Shown piece by piece: positions 50,946-59,207 of a stretch of DNA of 64,000 nucleotides. Position 1 is the stretch's first letter. Each line of letters opens with the position of its first letter. A program made the translations under genes and the position numbers. Source of the DNA: Streptosporangium saharense (GTDB lineage Bacteria > Actinomycetota > Actinomycetes > Streptosporangiales > Streptosporangiaceae); NCBI RefSeq assembly GCF_014203715.1, contig NZ_JACHJP010000013.1, forward strand, positions 1 through 64,000. Direction: 5' to 3'. The notes under the pieces were generated by a model. The model ran no database searches. It was not told the DNA's origin and saw only the letters and a program-made list of their open reading frames with translations.

Positions 50946-51677
50946 ATGCCGGGAGGCAGGCTCACCCAGCAGGACCGTCAGCAGATCGCGCTGGGGCTGG
51001 CCGACGGTCTCGCCTACGCGGAGATCGCCAGGCGCCTCGACCGTCCCACCTCGACGATCACCCGCGAGGTGATGCGCAACGGCGGTCCCACCGCCTACCG
51101 CGCCGACCTGGCCCACCGCGCCACCGAACGCCGCACCCACCGCAGGAAGAGCGCCCCCCGGAGCCCCGGCACGCCCCCTCAGGCCCACGGACGCGACGCC
51201 GAGGCGGTGCGTGAGTACGAGGAGGAGTTCGCCACCGTCTTCATGCGGTCGGGTCTGCCCAAGATGACGGCCAAGGTGCTGGCCGGTCTCTACACCACCG
51301 ACGCGGGCAGCCTCACCGCCTCCGAGCTCGCCGGACGCCTCCAGGTCAGCCCGGCGTCGGTGTCCAAGGCTGTCGCGTTCCTCGAAGATCAGGGCCTCGT
51401 CCGCCGGGAGCGCGACGAACGCCGCCGTGAACGCTATGTGGTCGACGACGACGTTCTGTATCAGTCGATGATGGCCAGCGCCCGCGCCACCGCCCACCTC
51501 GGCGAGGTCGCGCGACAGGGCGCCGGCGTTCTCGGTGCCGGCACCCCGGCCGCCGCCCGTCTGGAGAACATCGCCCGCTTCGTCGCCTTCGTCTCCGAAA
51601 GCATCGTCCGCGCCGCGGACCAGGCCCGCGAGATTCTCCACACGAAATCCGAGACGCCCTCGGACGGCACCGCCTGA
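50946..51677 (+). CDS. Regulator with IS30-type HTH and GbsR/MarR domain
   Basis: 243 residues. Residues 1-60: RLTQQDRQQIALGLADGLAYAEIARRLDRPTSTITREVMRNGG, then YRADLAHRATERR: this is the HTH_38 domain found at the N-terminus of IS30 transposases. After a basic linker (THRRKSAPRS), residues ~85-215 form a MarR/GbsR winged helix: AKVLAGLYTTDAGSLTASELAGRLQVSPASVSKAVAFLEDQGLVRRERDERRRERY. So a transposase-type DNA reader joins a ligand-type regulator; no transposase catalytic domain exists. The ATG at 50946 follows AAGGAGG. Confidence 0.85.
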   Translation: MPGGRLTQQDRQQIALGLADGLAYAEIARRLDRPTSTITREVMRNGGPTAYRADLAHRATERRTHRRKSAPRSPGTPPQAHGRDAEAVREYEEEFATVFMRSGLPKMTAKVLAGLYTTDAGSLTASELAGRLQVSPASVSKAVAFLEDQGLVRRERDERRRERYVVDDDVLYQSMMASARATAHLGEVARQGAGVLGAGTPAAARLENIARFVAFVSESIVRAADQAREILHTKSETPSDGTA

Positions 51678-51710
51678 ACCAAACGGGGAGGAGCGCTGTC
51701 GCTCACATGA

Positions 51711-51935
51711 TCACGCGGGGTCGCCGGGGAATAACAGGGCCTGGATGTCACCCTCTCTGTAGCGGCGCTGTCCGCTGGGGGTGCGGACCGAGGGGATCTT
51801 TCCCGTCAACGCCCAGCGATTGACGGTTTTCGGATCGACGCCGAAAAGTCGGGCGACCTCCGTGGGGGTGAGAAGGCGGTCGGTGGTTCCGGTCGCGTTG
51901 GTGAAGGAGCCGTCCGGGCTGATGATGCTGGTCAT
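51711..51935 (-). CDS. BldC-like MerR-type DNA-binding protein
   Basis: 74 residues, almost only the DNA-binding domain: RLLTPTEVARLFGVDPKTVNRWALTGKIPSVRTPSGQRRYREGDIQALL. This matches BldC, a small head-to-tail-binding MerR-like regulator of Streptomyces development; genomes of this group carry several BldC-like copies. Canonical BldC is ~68 residues with GGHRRYRE, so SGQRRYRE suggests a paralogue. It converges with the regulator at 50946 and is monocistronic. Confidence 0.85.
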   Translation of the reverse strand: MTSIISPDGSFTNATGTTDRLLTPTEVARLFGVDPKTVNRWALTGKIPSVRTPSGQRRYREGDIQALLFPGDPA

Positions 51936-52239
51936 AGTTGTCTCCGTTCGCGGGGGTCAGGGCAGAGGAAGACAGGGGCCAGAAGACGGACGGCTGGGAC
52001 CCGGTAGAGGTTTGCCCGATAAGGCATGTGTTATGGGACACATTCGGAATTCGCCCAGCGGTCAAGCCGTACGAACATGGCAGATATCCGGTCCATGAAG
52101 AGGCCGCGTTTTCGCTGAACGCACCAAAAACCCAATTTCGGTTACCCCGTTCATGAGGTACGTGAAGTGGGTGACAACGCGAGAAAAGACCCCGATGGGC
52201 GAACGGGGAAGCCCTCACCCCCGCGCGGGGGGTGAGGAC
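51936..52239. other. Intergenic region with MFS terminator
   Basis: 304 bp between the BldC-like gene's 5' end and the MFS gene's 3' end. It holds the hairpin at 52213-52237 and probably the BldC-like promoter. No gene is supported. Confidence 0.5.
52213..52237 (-). terminator. Terminator of MFS gene
   Basis: CCTCACCCCC (52213-52222) pairs with GGGGGTGAGG (52228-52237), loop 5 nt, 3 bp past the stop of the MFS gene on the minus strand. Confidence 0.75.
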
Positions 52240-53412
52240 TCAGCCGTTGGCGGCGCGGTCGGTGAAGGCGGGCAGGAGGGCGGCCAGGGTGAGGACGGCG
52301 GTGAGGGCGAAGGCGAGGGGATAGCCGGTCCGCTGGGCGATCAGGCCGAAGGCGACGGCGCCGACCCCCATGCCCGCGTCGTAGGCGAAGTTCCACAGGG
52401 CGGTGACCGTGCCGTAGCCGGAGGCCGTGACCCGGGCGTACATCAGCGCGAGGGTGGCGTTCTGGGCGATCCCGAAGCCCGCGCTGAACAGGACGACCCC
52501 GGTGACGACGGCCACGGCGTCATTGGTCAGCGCGGTCAGGAGCATCCCCGCGGCCGAGGCCAGCAGGGCGGGCACCACGAGTCCGGCCGAGCCGTACCGG
52601 TCGCCGTGCCGTCCGGCGAGCCAGCGGGCGACGGTCGCGGCGGCCGGGTGCACGAACAGGGCCGTGGCGATCACCCCACCAAGATTGTCCGGTACGGCCA
52701 GCGGCAGGAAGGTGACGGCGATCCCCGAACCGAGCGCCGTGGTGGCGAGGACGACGGCGGGCCTGACCAGGGAACCGGTACGGAACCCGGCGGCCACCCC
52801 GATCGTCGGCCCCGGCAGGTCCCGCCCGTCCGGCAGACCGGGAACCGCCAGGAGCGCGGCCAGTGCGACGAGGGCCGCCAGGACGAACACGGTCTCGTAG
52901 CCCGCCTTGTCCGCCAGCCACACCCCGAGCGGCAGCCCGATCAGGGACGGCACCCCGGACACGACGCCGACCAGCCCCAGCCCTTCCGCGCGGCGTTCCG
53001 GTGGGATCAGCGCGGCGGTCAGCGTGCCGCCCGCGACGATCGTGAGCGCGAACCCCAGGCCGCGCAGCAGGCAGATCACCACGGTCCACGTGAGATCGTC
53101 GGAGACGGTCAGCAGGAGGGCGGGCACACCGAGCAGGACGAGGCCCGCGGCCAGCGGGAGGCGGTGGCCGTACCGGGTGACGAGGCGTGGCGCGGTCAGT
53201 TCGCCGACCACCGTGGCCAGCATCAGCGCCCCCGTGGTCAGCCCGGCGGCGTCCTGTCCACCGGAGGTCGTCGCGCGCAGCGGCACGACCGACATCAGCA
53301 GGAACAGACTTCCCAGGGCGCCGACCACGGTCACGAAGCGCAACACCAGCGCTCTGGACAGTAACGGTGGCCGCCCATCAAGGGCCAGGGCGGTTTCTTC
53401 GCGTGGAGGCAT
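52240..53412 (-). CDS. MFS transporter
   Basis: 390 residues with 12 hydrophobic segments. The second loop has VVGELTAPRLVTRYGHRLPLAAG (motif A variant), and in the centre EGLGLVGVVSGVPSLIGLPLGVWLADKAG resembles motif C. The N-terminal tail (PPREETALALDGRPPL) is cytoplasmic. Substrate unknown; likely an efflux pump of the drug or sugar type. Alone on its strand, with a terminator hairpin immediately 3'. Confidence 0.87.
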   Translation of the reverse strand: MPPREETALALDGRPPLLSRALVLRFVTVVGALGSLFLLMSVVPLRATTSGGQDAAGLTTGALMLATVVGELTAPRLVTRYGHRLPLAAGLVLLGVPALLLTVSDDLTWTVVICLLRGLGFALTIVAGGTLTAALIPPERRAEGLGLVGVVSGVPSLIGLPLGVWLADKAGYETVFVLAALVALAALLAVPGLPDGRDLPGPTIGVAAGFRTGSLVRPAVVLATTALGSGIAVTFLPLAVPDNLGGVIATALFVHPAAATVARWLAGRHGDRYGSAGLVVPALLASAAGMLLTALTNDAVAVVTGVVLFSAGFGIAQNATLALMYARVTASGYGTVTALWNFAYDAGMGVGAVAFGLIAQRTGYPLAFALTAVLTLAALLPAFTDRAANG

Positions 53413-53551
53413 GGGGTGAAAGCTAGGACCTGACCAAGTACTGGCGCGTTCTTTTCCGTGTCTTTAGGTGGACCGCTTCGTTGACGGCCGTGGTGACGGT
53501 CCGGCAAGCCGACCAGTTCGATGGGATTAGCGGTGGTTTGCACCGCTACTT

Positions 53552-54211
53552 TCAGAGGCCGAGGTCGTCGAGTTCCTTCAGGAGGGCAGAGCGGGAGGTG
53601 TCGGGGGAGGGGGGTGCCTTGGGGGCGTGGGGGTGGCGGTCGCGGAAGAGCCAGCCGCCGAGGACGCCGGCCAGGAAGCCGAACAGGTGGGCCTGCCAGC
53701 CGATGCCCTCCTTGGGCAGCAGGCCGGTGAACTGGTAGGCGAAGCACAGCGCCATGACCACGCCGACCACGATGTCGATCAGGTGCCGGTCGAAGGCGCC
53801 GCGCACCAGGACGTAGCCGAAGTAGCCGAAGACGACGCCGCTGGCGCCCGCGCCGACGGTCATCGGGCTTGAGGTGAACCAGGCGCCGAGACCGCTGACC
53901 ACGATGATGAGGCCGGTCACCCCGAGGAACCTGGCGACTCCCCGGTAGGCGGACAGGAAGCCGAAGATGAACAGCGGACCCGAGTTGGCCTCGATGTGCT
54001 CCCAGCTCCAGTGCAGGAACGGCGCCGAGGCGATGTCGGGCAGGCTGGAGGGAGTCCAGGCGCGCAGGCCGTACTGGTAGCTGAGAGAGTAACCGAAGGT
54101 CCAGTTGACGATCTGGACGGCCCAGATGAGGGCGAGGAAGCCGACCATCAGCCAGAAGGCCTTGCGGGCCTCGGCGACCATGATCTCGGCTGACTGTCCC
54201 CTGGCTTCCAT
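53552..54211 (-). CDS. Rhomboid-family intramembrane protease
   Basis: 219 residues with six hydrophobic segments. FGYSLSYQYGLRAW begins loop 1; ASAPFLHWSWEHIEANSGPLFIFGFL contains the H-x-x-W-x-H-x-x-x-N region, with oxyanion His/Asn; catalytic Ser is in VGAGASGVVFGYFG and catalytic His in WQAHLFGFLAGVLGGW. All rhomboid essentials are present, so it is likely active in the membrane; substrate unknown. The ATG at 54211 follows AAAGGA. Confidence 0.9.
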   Translation of the reverse strand: MEARGQSAEIMVAEARKAFWLMVGFLALIWAVQIVNWTFGYSLSYQYGLRAWTPSSLPDIASAPFLHWSWEHIEANSGPLFIFGFLSAYRGVARFLGVTGLIIVVSGLGAWFTSSPMTVGAGASGVVFGYFGYVLVRGAFDRHLIDIVVGVVMALCFAYQFTGLLPKEGIGWQAHLFGFLAGVLGGWLFRDRHPHAPKAPPSPDTSRSALLKELDDLGL

Positions 54212-54265
54212 CCGGCGTCCTTTCAGGGCAGCCAACAAGGATCAATACTGTAATAGCCGGATATG

Positions 54266-54703
54266 TCAGTTCTCGTCAGGAAAAATCGTGAACGGCCGGG
54301 TGCCGGTGTCCATGTCCCAGCGGCCGTTCAGCGGGATCAGGTCGGAGATCCGTACGCTCCTGACGCCGTCCCCCGTCGGCAGCAGGACCCTGATGCCCGG
54401 GTGGTAGTCGGACAGGATCTGACGGCACCGGCCACACGGGGCGATCGGGCCGCGTCCCTCGTCACCGACGGCCACGATCGTGACCAGCTCACGCGACCCC
54501 TGGGCCGCGGCCTGCCCGAGTGCCACCAGCTCCGCGCACGGCCCCCCGGTGAAGTGGTACAGGTTGATGCCGCCGTGCACCCGCCCTTCCCGGTCGCGTA
54601 CGGCGGAGCCCACGGTGTGCACGGATCCGTCCCCGCCACGCTCGACGATCCGGCGCGCGTGCTCGATGAGGTCGAGGTCGTCGGCGGTCAGGTCGAGCGA
54701 CAT
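54266..54703 (-). CDS. Cytidine-deaminase-family enzyme
   Basis: 145 residues. Zinc motif: GGPCAELVALGQAAA (x-C-A-E with the proton-shuttling Glu) and PIAPCGRCRQILSDY (PCxxC). The tail LIPLNGRWDMDTGTRP is unlike housekeeping Cdd (which has LLP-x-x-F), so it belongs to the broader cytidine/blasticidin-S deaminase group. Substrate may be cytidine or a nucleoside analogue. Its ATG overlaps the stop of the NUDIX gene by one base, so the two are coupled. Confidence 0.87.
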   Translation of the reverse strand: MSLDLTADDLDLIEHARRIVERGGDGSVHTVGSAVRDREGRVHGGINLYHFTGGPCAELVALGQAAAQGSRELVTIVAVGDEGRGPIAPCGRCRQILSDYHPGIRVLLPTGDGVRSVRISDLIPLNGRWDMDTGTRPFTIFPDEN

Positions 54704-55245
54704 CAATGGTCCTCGACGAGCAGGGCCGGGTGGTGCCAGGGCAGGACGACGGGCTCGGGAGGCACGGCGCCGGAGAGCAGTCCCTCAAGCAGGTCGGCCA
54801 GGCCGAGGGGGATGACCGCCTCCTGGGTCGTGCGCAGCTCGGGCAGCGACCACCAGCGGGACCGGTCGATCAACGAGCGTTCGAGGTCCTCCATGCCGGA
54901 TTCGTCGATCTCGCCCCCACCCGCGCGCAGGAAGCTCTCGTCCGCCCGCAGGAAGAAGAAGGAGTCCTGGGAGAGGAACACCCTGCCGTCGTCGTGACGC
55001 CAGTGCCCCGAGCTGGTGGCCACGGCGGGGCCGAAGTCCTCGGGCGAGGCCCGGTATCCGGTCTCCTCGAACAGTTCGCGGGCCGCGGCCTGCTGGGCCG
55101 ACTCGCCCTCCTCGACGCCTCCGCCGGGGGTGAACCAGGCGTAGCCGGAGTCCTTCACCAGCCCGAGCCCATGGAAGAGCAGGACGCGGTCGTGGTCGTC
55201 GACCAGGAAGATCCGCGCGGACGGCCGGACGATCACCTCGGACAT
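54703..55245 (-). CDS. NUDIX hydrolase
   Basis: 180 residues. Nudix box GGGVEEGESAQQAAARELFEETGYRA (G-x5-E-x7-RE-x2-EE-x-G). ARIFLVDDHDRVLLFHG precedes it; FFLRADES and WWSLPELR follow. Probably a nucleoside-diphosphate-derivative pyrophosphatase, fitting co-translation with a cytidine-type deaminase as a nucleotide clean-up pair. ATG at 55245 places the domain at the N-terminus; the frame is open much farther upstream over the CGNR gene in another frame. Confidence 0.88.
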   Translation of the reverse strand: MSEVIVRPSARIFLVDDHDRVLLFHGLGLVKDSGYAWFTPGGGVEEGESAQQAAARELFEETGYRASPEDFGPAVATSSGHWRHDDGRVFLSQDSFFFLRADESFLRAGGGEIDESGMEDLERSLIDRSRWWSLPELRTTQEAVIPLGLADLLEGLLSGAVPPEPVVLPWHHPALLVEDH

Positions 55246-55255
55246 GCCGGTGATC

Positions 55256-55825
55256 CTATGCCTGGGGCTCCCGGCCCGCGTGGCGGCGGTAGTAGCGCGC
55301 GACCCGCACCCGGTTGCCGCACAGCTCGGGCGAGCACCAGCGGCGCCGGGGGTGCGCGGGCAGGAACAGCATGCAGCAGCCGGGTCCCTCGCAGTCGCGC
55401 ACGGTCCCGATCGGCCCGGCCAGCAGGTCGATCGTCGCCCCCGCGAGCAGGGACAGCAGCGTCGAGCGGTAGTCGCCCTCCCGCTCCGCGCCGACCACCA
55501 CCCGGCCCTCACTCCAGTCCAGCGTCCGGTACGGCGAGGCCAGCCGGTCGGCGTCGCTCAGCGCGCGCAGCGCCCACCCGGGCGGTTCGAGGCCCCGGCG
55601 GGCCAGATCGACCACGGTGGTCATGGCCTCGCGCAGCTCGACGACGGCCGCGCGGTCGGCCTCGGTCAGGTCGGCGGCGGGCTGCGGGAGGCGGTGCGCC
55701 TGCGCGGTGAGCCACCGGCGCAGACCCTCGACGGTCGCGAGGTGGTCGACGGGGCCGTCGGGGGAGCCGCCCTTGGTGTTGATCAGGTCGAGGGCGAGGG
55801 GTTCGCCGGTCAGCGGGAGGTCCAT
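55256..55825 (-). CDS. CGNR zinc-finger regulator (ABATE domain)
   Basis: 189 residues. N-terminal ABATE-type domain: LTGEPLALDLINTKGGSPDGPVDHLATVEGLRRWL; C-terminal CGNR zinc finger: RDCEGPGCCMLFLPAHPRRRWCSPELCGNRVRVARYYRR, with four Cys ligands and the name-giving CGNR. These are DNA-binding stress-response regulators. It is divergent from the hydrolase at 55909 with an AT-rich gap (CTATAACTAATGCG), and precedes the NUDIX gene by 10 bp on its own strand. Confidence 0.9.
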   Translation of the reverse strand: MDLPLTGEPLALDLINTKGGSPDGPVDHLATVEGLRRWLTAQAHRLPQPAADLTEADRAAVVELREAMTTVVDLARRGLEPPGWALRALSDADRLASPYRTLDWSEGRVVVGAEREGDYRSTLLSLLAGATIDLLAGPIGTVRDCEGPGCCMLFLPAHPRRRWCSPELCGNRVRVARYYRRHAGREPQA

Positions 55826-55908
55826 GCTTCTAATGGTACTTCGTCGCGTTGACGCATTAGATGATCGCGCGCTATAACTAATGCGTCTTCAAGCGAAAGA
55901 AGCATGTG

Positions 55909-56760
55909 ATGAACGTCGCCCACCGGTTCGTCGACGTGGACGGAGTGCGGGTCTTCTACCGCGAGACCGGTCCCGCCGACGCGCCGACACTGCTCCTGCT
56001 GCACGGTTTCCCCTCGGCGTCACACCAGTTCGCAAGGCTGCTCGACGCCCTGGGAGACCGGTTCCACCTCGTGGCGCCGGACTATCCGGGCTTCGGGCAC
56101 ACCCGGGTCCCCGACGGGTTCGTCTACTCCTTCGACCGGCTCGCCGACGTGGTCGAGGGGTTCGTGGACAGGCTCGGGCTCGGGCGGTTCTCGGTCTACA
56201 TGTTCGACTTCGGGGCGCCGGTCGGCTTCCGGCTGGCCGTACGGCGACCCGAGCTCGTGGCGGGTCTGGTCGTGCAGAACGGCAACGCCTACGAGGAGGG
56301 GCTGAGCGAGCAGGCGCGCGGGTTCATCGCGCTCGGTCCGGGTCAGGAGGACCAGGTGCGTGAGCTGCTGACCCTGGAGGCGACCAGGGGGCAGTACGTG
56401 GGCGGCGCGTCGGACCCGGAGGCGATCTCCCCCGACGGGTGGACCCTCGACCAGCACTTCCTCGACCTGCCCGGTCGTAAGGAGGCGCAGGTCGCGCTGG
56501 CCTTCGACTATCACGGCAATGTGGCGCGCTACCCCGAGTGGCAGGAGTGGTTGCGCGCCAGCCGGCCGCCGACGCTGGTCGTCTGGGGACGCAACGACCC
56601 CTTCTTCGTCGAGGCGGGGGCCAGGGCGTTCCTGCGGGACGTGCCCGACGCTGAGCTGCACCTTTTCGATACCGGCCATTTCGCTCTTGAAGAGAAATAT
56701 CCGGAAATAACCCCTCTCATCGCCGACTTCCTTGAGCGTGTCGGAAAGGACAACGGATGA
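55909..56760 (+). CDS. Alpha/beta hydrolase, epoxide-hydrolase/dehalogenase-like
   Basis: 283 residues. HGFPSASHQFARLLDAL (oxyanion HGxP), APDYPGFGHTRVP, nucleophile elbow SVYMFDFGAPVG with Asp, acid in VVWGRNDPFFVEAG, and His in DTGHFALEEKYPEI. The Asp nucleophile and the DFG-APVG motif match actinobacterial epoxide-hydrolase/dehalogenase-type relatives. It is coupled by ATGA to the NAD(P)-binding gene, and divergent from the CGNR regulator, which likely controls both. Confidence 0.88.
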   Translation: MNVAHRFVDVDGVRVFYRETGPADAPTLLLLHGFPSASHQFARLLDALGDRFHLVAPDYPGFGHTRVPDGFVYSFDRLADVVEGFVDRLGLGRFSVYMFDFGAPVGFRLAVRRPELVAGLVVQNGNAYEEGLSEQARGFIALGPGQEDQVRELLTLEATRGQYVGGASDPEAISPDGWTLDQHFLDLPGRKEAQVALAFDYHGNVARYPEWQEWLRASRPPTLVVWGRNDPFFVEAGARAFLRDVPDAELHLFDTGHFALEEKYPEITPLIADFLERVGKDNG

Positions 56761-57359
56761 AGATCGCAGTCATCGGAGCGACCGGCCACATCGGCTCTGC
56801 CGTACTGAAAGAGGCCCGTGACCGTGGCCACGAGGCGACCGGCCTGGCCAGGAACGTCTCCTCGCTGGAGAACGGCGTCGAGATCGACGTGCTCGACCCC
56901 GCCTCGGTCGCCGAGAAGCTGTCCGGGTACGACGCTGTGGTCCTCTCCGTGAAGGGGGACGTGGCGGGAGCCGTACGGAACCTGATCGACGTGCTGCCCG
57001 GCGCCGGGGTGACGCGGGTCGCGGTCGTGGGCGGCGGCGGCAGCCTTGAGGCCGCCCCGGGACAGCGTTTCCTCGACGGCCCCGACTTCCCCAAGGAGTA
57101 TCTCGGGGAGGCCACGGCCCAGGCCAAGGCGCTCGACCTGCTGCGGGCCGACGGCGCGGCGCTCGACTGGTCGTACGGCAGCCCGCCCCCGGCCTACCTG
57201 GTGGACGGCGAGCGCACCGGCGTCTACCAGGTGAAGGGCGGCGACACCCCGATCGACGGCATCGCCACCCGCATCACCGTCCCCGACTACGCCTCGGCCC
57301 TGATCGACGTCCTGGAGAACGGCTCCTTCGTCAGGGAGCGCTTCAGCGTCGGTTACTAG
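56757..57359 (+). CDS. NAD(P)-binding Rossmann protein (atypical SDR)
   Basis: 200 residues. KIAVIGATGHIGSAVLKEARDRGHEATGLARN is the NAD(P)-binding loop G-A-T-G-x-I-G; VAVVGGGGSLEAAPGQRFLD and PDYASALIDVLENG follow. The family is NAD(P)H-binding NmrA/YwnB-like, with no Y-x-x-x-K catalysis visible; it may bind NADPH to reduce quinones or flavins or act as a redox sensor. Coupled to the hydrolase gene by a 4-bp overlap. Converges on the MarR gene at 57356, overlapping by 4 bp. Confidence 0.88.
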   Translation: MKIAVIGATGHIGSAVLKEARDRGHEATGLARNVSSLENGVEIDVLDPASVAEKLSGYDAVVLSVKGDVAGAVRNLIDVLPGAGVTRVAVVGGGGSLEAAPGQRFLDGPDFPKEYLGEATAQAKALDLLRADGAALDWSYGSPPPAYLVDGERTGVYQVKGGDTPIDGIATRITVPDYASALIDVLENGSFVRERFSVGY

Positions 57360-57781
57360 CCACCGAGGTTGGCGGCCATCCGGCCCAGCACGTCGATCGT
57401 CGCCGTGTACTCCTCGGGGGTGATCCCCTCGGTGATCCTGGCGCGGGTCTCGGTCACCTTCCCGGTCAGTTCCTCGTGCACCCGGACCCCCTCCTCGGTG
57501 AGCGAGAGCGCGGGATCGCCGTGCAGCCAGCCGCGCTCGCGCAGTTCCTCGGCGAGGGGGGCCAGCGTCGGCCGGTCCCGGTCGAGGAACGGGCTGAGCT
57601 CGGCGTCGATGTCTCCCGGCGTGCTGGGGCGCCGGGAGACGACGTTCAGCACCTGCCAGTGACGGCGGCTCAGGCCGTACTCCGCCAGAGACCTGTCCAG
57701 GGCCCCTTCGGTCAGCCCGTGCAGGTGCCTGATCCAGTAGCCGATCGGCCGCTTCTGGCCGACGATCCGTGAGACGTCCAC
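57356..57781 (-). CDS. MarR-family regulator
   Basis: 141 residues. GYWIRHLHGLTEGALDRSLAEYGLSRRHWQVLNVVSRRPSTPGDIDAELSPFLDRDRPTLAPLAEELRERGWLHGDPALSLTEEGVRVHEEL: winged helix with an atypical wing. It is divergent from a second MarR gene (57841), with ATGTA/TACAT elements in the 60-bp gap. It may control both regulator genes and the convergent reductase. Confidence 0.88.
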   Translation of the reverse strand: MDVSRIVGQKRPIGYWIRHLHGLTEGALDRSLAEYGLSRRHWQVLNVVSRRPSTPGDIDAELSPFLDRDRPTLAPLAEELRERGWLHGDPALSLTEEGVRVHEELTGKVTETRARITEGITPEEYTATIDVLGRMAANLGG

Positions 57782-57807
57782 GGTTTCCTCCCCGATGGTC
57801 GGTAAGA

Positions 57808-57842
57808 TACATGTAACAGGACAATTATATGTACTTTTACAT
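57808..57842. promoter_or_regulatory. Operator-like ATGTA-TACAT elements between two MarR genes
   Basis: TACATGTA (57808-57815) is a perfect palindrome, and ATGTA-CTTT-TACAT (57829-57842) is an inverted repeat with the same half-site. The second touches the start of the rightward MarR gene. Both suit MarR-type dimers. Confidence 0.6.
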
Positions 57843-58314
57843 GCATTGGGGAAGTGTGGAGGACGTGCACGCGACCGCCGCCGTCGAGCGGGCCATGGTC
57901 GCCATCCGGCGCAGCCAGAGCCGCCGTGCCCTCCTGAAGATGGGCGGGGCCACTGTCGATCCCACGCTGTTCGAGGTGGTGGACGTGGTCGAGGAGGGCG
58001 GTGGGGCCGCCACGGTCACCTCCGTCGCCGACCGCCTTGGCGTCGACCAGCCGAGGGCGAGCCGCCTGGTGGCGAGGGCCGTCGAAGAGGGCCTGGTCAG
58101 GAGGGTCGCCGACCCCTCAGACGGCCGCAGGAGCACCCTCGCGCTCACCGACCTGGGCACCGAGCACGCCGAGCGGGTCCACGCCTTCAGATGCGAGGTG
58201 TTCGGTACGGCGATGCGCGCCTGGCCTGAGCACGACAGGCAGGAGTTCGCCCGCCTGCTGACGGACTTCGTCGAGGCCCTGGGCCAGGGTCACGGAAAGT
58301 CGGACGGGTTTTGA
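57841..58314 (+). CDS. MarR-family regulator
   Basis: About 157 residues. MVAIRRSQSRRALLKMGGATVDPTLFEVVDVVEEGGGAATVTSVADRLGVDQPRASRLVARAVEEGLVRRVADPSDGRRSTLALTDLG is a full MarR winged helix, with the D-x-x-D-x-R-R wing. The start is uncertain: ATG at 57841, GTG at 57856 and ATG at 57829 are possible, and none has a good ribosome-binding site. It probably autoregulates through the operator-like elements. Sits back-to-back with the MarR gene at 57781. Confidence 0.87.
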   Translation: MHWGSVEDVHATAAVERAMVAIRRSQSRRALLKMGGATVDPTLFEVVDVVEEGGGAATVTSVADRLGVDQPRASRLVARAVEEGLVRRVADPSDGRRSTLALTDLGTEHAERVHAFRCEVFGTAMRAWPEHDRQEFARLLTDFVEALGQGHGKSDGF

Positions 58315-58389
58315 CCCAAGGGGGCTTGTCCCGGCCGTGAGAGCGGCGATGGAGTCGGTCTGGTAGCCCGTACGAGGAGGGAGGATCCC

Positions 58390-58686
58390 ATGAGCTTCGT
58401 ACAGGTCATCGAGTTCGAGACCACCCACGAGCAGGACGTCCAGCGGGCGATGGACGACTGGCGTGACGCGACCGAGAACGAGCGGACGGTCACGCACACC
58501 ACCCTCACCCGCGACCACTCACGGCCCAACCACTACGTCGCGATCGTCGAGTTTCCCTCCTACGAGGAGGCGATGCGCAACAGCGGCATGCCGGAGACGA
58601 GTGCCCTGGCCACGCGCATGCGTGACCTGTGCGACGGCCCGCCCCGGTTCGTCGATCTCGACGTCATCAGAGACGAGGACCTCTGA
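58390..58686 (+). CDS. Small ABM-like dimeric-barrel protein
   Basis: 98 residues. FVQVIEFETTHEQDVQRAMDDWRDATENERTVTHTTLTRDHSRPNHYVAIVEFPSYEEAMRNSGMPET matches the dimeric alpha/beta-barrel (ABM/EthD-like) outline: strand, helix, strand with YVAIVEF, helix with EEAM. Such proteins bind or degrade small molecules. GAGGAGG lies 5 nt upstream. A hairpin repeat follows 13 bp after the stop. Confidence 0.7.
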   Translation: MSFVQVIEFETTHEQDVQRAMDDWRDATENERTVTHTTLTRDHSRPNHYVAIVEFPSYEEAMRNSGMPETSALATRMRDLCDGPPRFVDLDVIRDEDL

Positions 58687-58698
58687 CCGTTCGAACAC

Positions 58699-58733
58699 CG
58701 CCGGGTGCGCCTCGCCGTACCCGGCGGGTCAAT
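58699..58733. repeat. Hairpin repeat, copy 1 (cassette flank)
   Basis: CGCCGGGT-GCGCCTCGCCGT-ACCCGGCG, an 8-bp stem with a 12-nt loop, followed by GGTCAAT. It is the same 35 bp as 59883-59917 with one mismatch. Here it lies between convergent gene ends and can act as a terminator. Confidence 0.7.
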
Positions 58734-58743
58734 CAGAGACACC

Positions 58744-59207
58744 TCAGTACGGACTCATCTCGTCCAGCACCTTGGCGGCGAGCGCTATGAACTGCTCGGC
58801 TCGCTCGATGTCCCGTATGACGTCATCGGGAGTGATCTCCGGGGTGTCCGGACGCGGATATTCAGCGCTGTTGCGACGGCGGCGCATCCGGTCGAAGGAG
58901 CGGAGCGCCTGCCCAAGCGGGGGTCCAGTTGAGCTGTCACCACGTCCAGCACCGCGAGGTGCCCGCCCCGGCTCGTGGCCCGCAGTCCCTGATTCTCCAG
59001 AATCGACGCGAGAGCTTTCCGTGAGGCGTCGTAGACGAGCTGGTAGGCCCCTGTGGGGTCTGTCCCGACACCGCTACGGGCGAGGGCGATGTGGCGCCTG
59101 GCCTGGGTGAGCATGGTGTCGGCGTGTTCTCGGCTCGGTGGTACCCGCTCCACCTGGCCGGCGGCCAGCATCGCGTCGATCCGGTCGCGACCTTGCATCC
59201 ATCTCAC
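58744..59207 (-). pseudogene. HEPN-domain protein, frameshifted
   Basis: The first frame has RIDAMLAAGQVERV, MLTQARRHIALARSG and AYQLVYDASRKALASILENQGLRATSRGGHLAVLDVVTAQLDP, the HEPN helices. At a run of five C (coding; 58919-58923) the reading continues in the next frame: LGQALRSFDRMRRRRNSAEYPRPDTPEI and IRDIERAEQFIALAAKVLD, ending TAC TGA. The R-x-R-R-N-S-x-E-Y box is the HEPN catalytic variant (R...N...). The GTG start at 59207 overlaps the MNT stop (GTGA). A one-base change disables it, if not an assembly error. Confidence 0.8.
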
